This document shows positions 61,480 to 64,000 of a stretch of DNA of 64,000 nucleotides, one piece after another. The stretch is from Paragonimus westermani. Lineage: Eukaryota > Platyhelminthes > Trematoda > Plagiorchiida > Troglotrematidae. The notes beneath the pieces were generated by a model. That model did no database searches. It worked only from the letters and a program-made list of their open reading frames with translations, and was not told where the DNA came from. The stretch lies in the NCBI GenBank assembly GCA_008508345.1, contig QNGE01003221.1, positions 15,077 through 79,076 of the forward strand, in the 5' to 3' direction. The position numbers and the translations under genes are program-made. The number at the start of each line of letters is the position of its first letter. Positions within the stretch are counted from its first letter, which is position 1.

Positions 61480-63540
61480 TGGGGCTAATTGTTGTAAGCG
61501 TTTGAAATAAGGGCCTAGGAGTTGCAGTGGGGCGTTCCGTTTGCTCACAGGTGTTACAGTTGGAGCCGAAGTAAATAACAGCATCCTGCAGCTCTGGCTA
61601 CCAAACGCGCTGTTGGGCAGCTGCTTCAGCTATCCCTTGACCTACATGCTCCAGTTTGAAGCCTTGTCACTTGGAACGATTAGTCTACCTGTTAGGTTGA
61701 TTTTATCAAAACAAATGCACTATATCCTCATCAACTTAAATTCGCCCAATCTGACCATAAGCAGCGTTTGCCGGGAGTTTTGCCTTCCATCGTGTGACCA
61801 GTTGGTTTGAGATTTTCATAAAGGTGTCGCCAGCAGACTTAAGAGATGTACGGGTCATTTAGCCGACAGTGCACCCACATAGTTCGAGCTGAGAGTGTAG
61901 ATAACACTGCGGTAAACGTTCCTACAGGAAGACGAGATAGAGCATCAGCATTTGTATGACGGTTGCTCAGGCCATAAGTGCACTCCCAGTAGTAATCCTG
62001 ATCCTCAGGTTCTCGGAAGCTGCGGAGCCGTTGCACTACCTGGTTATCCATTTGAACTTCGAAAGTTCTTCCGAGCAAGTATGGGTGAAATTGTCTGAGA
62101 AAGCACACCAGAGCTCACATCTCACAGAGTGTAGTGCAGTAATGCTTTTCTCGCTTGTTGAGCCGACTACGATAATGTCATCGTGGTAGATCGAACATTC
62201 ACTTGGTACTGTTTCCTGCAACCACCTCTGCACGAATCTCTAAATGGTAGCAGGCGCCTTAGCCAGACCAAACAGCATCGTTTCAAATTCACACAATCTG
62301 GATCGAATGGCCAGTGCTACCTCTTGACGATCTTCAATGAAGATTTCAGCTTGCCACCACCCCGAGGCTAAGTTTACTGTGGGGAACCACTTTACACCTT
62401 GTGAAGCGTCCAGTGTGGCGTTTGTGATCAGGAGAGGATACAAATCTGTCTCTGTCATGACATCTAGACGTTCAGATTTGACGCATAAATCTAAGCTCTT
62501 GTCTTTCGTTCTGACAATCCTGGCGAGCGATTTCCAGAGAGAAGTCGAGTGTAGTATAACTTTGTGTTGAGCATGTTTTGTATCACGGTATTTAACTACG
62601 ATCGCTAGTAGACGGAAAGTCTTCCTGAGGTTTGACGAGCGTGGTGGCGGTCGCCTGTATGAATTTCGTGTTGTACAGGCCTAATCTGTCCGGACTTCTC
62701 TTCACCAAACAGTAATACGTCAGAGAAGTTGGGTAGAAGGTCCGTTAGCTTCAATCTTCCTGTATAGGCCAACGCTGTCCTAGACAACAGGAGCTGTGTT
62801 GGAATCGATTCCAGTTTTTGGGTTTTGTCAGATGCTTCTCATATGTTTATCGCTTTAGGTCTGCCTTCTAATTGGACTTTCGTAGTATTATTAAGGAAAC
62901 AGATTGCCTGAGACGCTGGGTCAATCAAGTCGCAGTACTTTTGCGGAAAATCCATTCCTGGAATCGCGCTTGCTGACAGTTGGCTGCTCTCTGCAAACTG
63001 TTGCCGAGTAGTAAGGCAGCCAGCAACACTATGACCACTACTTGCGAGCCCGTCCGTAGGAAGGTGCAGTTGGCCACTACTATTTGATGGCTGTGTTCAG
63101 GCTGGGCCATCCCGCAATTTTGTTGATTTGGCACGGTCGAATTTAGAGCAGTATAAGAAGCTTCGGTGTCGGTCAAGAAATGGCCTCTGTCTTATTTACC
63201 AGTCACATTGAATGACCAACCTACATCAACATTGGTGAAACAGCCAACAGAAAGTGCATATGCGTATAGCGAGAGTGATCAGTCTCGTTTAGATCGGTTA
63301 TTCTCCAGTGGCGGGTTGTGCTCACAACTCAGTGTGCGGTGGCCAAACGTCACGAAGTAGATGCACCTGCGAGCTGAAAGAGTCAGTTGGTGGCAACTTC
63401 CGGCAGCAAAACAAACCTGATCCTTCACCAAAGAAGGGTCACGCCTCGACCTCGCCACCATCTAGACTGCTCGAGCCCTTCCAACCACCCAGAACAGCGA
63501 CAGCAGAGGTTTTCCACGTAATTATCGATTAGTCAGCCTC
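61480..63540 (-). mobile_element. Internally deleted Ty3/gypsy element
   Basis: Minus strand, right to left. Gag knuckle: RRCIYFVTFGHRTLSC near 63370-63320, where the second Cys of CX2CX4HX4C has become Phe. Protease-like: TDTEASYTALNSTVPNQ near 63170-63125. Spacer: LLPNFSDVLLFGEEKSGQ and HEIHTGD near 62735-62660. RT: DLYPLLITNATLDASQGVKW, NLASGWWQAEI, FETMLFGLAKAPAT near 62445-62245, then IYHDDIIVVGSTSEK near 62190-62150 (YHDD). Directly after this comes the end of RNase H (FLRQFHPYLLGRTFEVQMDN, then ECTYGLSNRHTNADALSRLP). The integrase finger follows near 61600-61500 (PELQDAVIYF..NCNTCEQT). The RT thumb, connection and most of RNase H are thus missing. It is a different lineage from the CsRn1-like element. 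Confidence 0.85.
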
Positions 63541-64000
63541 TAAACAGAAAAAATCACGAATCTGACGGTTATGTTCTTCCATGGACAACTATAGAAATGG
63601 TTTCAGTACCAGATCCCGGTGGTCACGACATGAATTCGCCTATTTCAATGGATTCTGACACTTAGCGCGACACCTTTCGCGATAAATTGGCATCGACTCA
63701 GTGCGCCTGAACAGTCCTTGGAAAGTTTGTAATATGACTTCTTGCGGTGAGTTCGGAAACACTGCAACCATACGAAATTGCTTCATAACCGCATCCCCTG
63801 AAGAACTGTGGTTGAAGAGGCCGTGAAGCTTGCGGTTCACTGCCGATAAGTAAATCCTGACTTTAAACGCTCAACTGTTGATGTCATCTTCGGGATTGTG
63901 GGAATGGGGTTAACGTGACGATGTTCACACTTCGCAGCAAAACTCATTGATTGCAGTGGTGGATCCCGTTTACATCCATGTCGAAGTTAAATCCGATTTG
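63541..64000. other. Right edge, possible gag end of the gypsy element
   Basis: A minus-strand open frame (63640-63840) may be part of the gag of the element to the left, but it has no motif that decides this. No other feature is seen to the end of the window. Confidence 0.35.

Noticed and set aside
1..64000. CRISPR arrays, operons, bacterial-type genes
   Set aside because: No spaced short repeats. Gene structure is eukaryotic with GT..AG introns and polyadenylation signals.

Overview
The window is eukaryotic nuclear DNA, almost certainly from a digenean trematode (a fluke). Genes are intron-rich with canonical GT..AG junctions and long introns. The space between exons is filled with decayed retroelements of kinds common in flukes: a CsRn1-type Ty3/gypsy element, other gypsy fragments, non-LTR (LINE) copies and Penelope-like elements (PLEs). 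I cannot resolve the species. The CsRn1-like element fits Clonorchis/Opisthorchis, Paragonimus or Fasciola, all of which have relatives of it.

Layout. 1-15227: intergenic sequence holding one compact nuclear gene for mitochondrial ribosomal protein uS12m (MRPS12, about 2531-2935). It also holds a LINE tail (minus, about 4100-4690), an exact 80-bp duplication around a single N (5675-5835) that looks like an unmerged contig join, and a 5'-truncated PLE with inverted terminal repeats (7096-8587). 15228-51540: a five-exon gene on the plus strand for a lysocardiolipin/lysophospholipid acyltransferase (LCLAT1-like, 441 aa). I assembled it from exons at 15228-15500, 20712-21026, 37812-37962, 45355-45612 and 51212-51540. 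All junction phases match, and the HX4D and FPEGT acyltransferase motifs lie in different exons.

The introns of this gene (5.2, 16.8, 7.4 and 5.6 kb) carry most of the mobile DNA. Intron 1 has a second PLE family (18224-19317). Intron 2 has a full-length but dead LINE (21590-24165), a gypsy integrase fragment in plus orientation abutting a gypsy RT/RNase H fragment in minus orientation (24155-26200), a second LINE (27850-29875, minus), a third PLE remnant (33985-34470) and one copy of a short dispersed repeat. Intron 3 has a 188-bp almost perfect palindrome inside an insertion flanked by a 12-13 bp direct repeat. Intron 4 has one arm of a widely spaced inverted repeat whose partner lies beyond the last exon (53150-53675).

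52764-64000: repeat-dominated. A CsRn1-like LTR retrotransposon (54796-60425) keeps two 538-bp LTRs but has a gag-pol broken by stops and frameshifts. A second, internally deleted gypsy element follows on the minus strand (about 61480-63540).

Nothing here behaves as an operon. The two host genes are unrelated in position, although both products are expected to act on mitochondrial biology (the ribosome, and cardiolipin/lysophospholipid remodelling). All transposon reading frames seen are interrupted. The item I consider most worth following up is the palindromic insertion in intron 3, with a hammerhead-ribozyme-like core in each arm.
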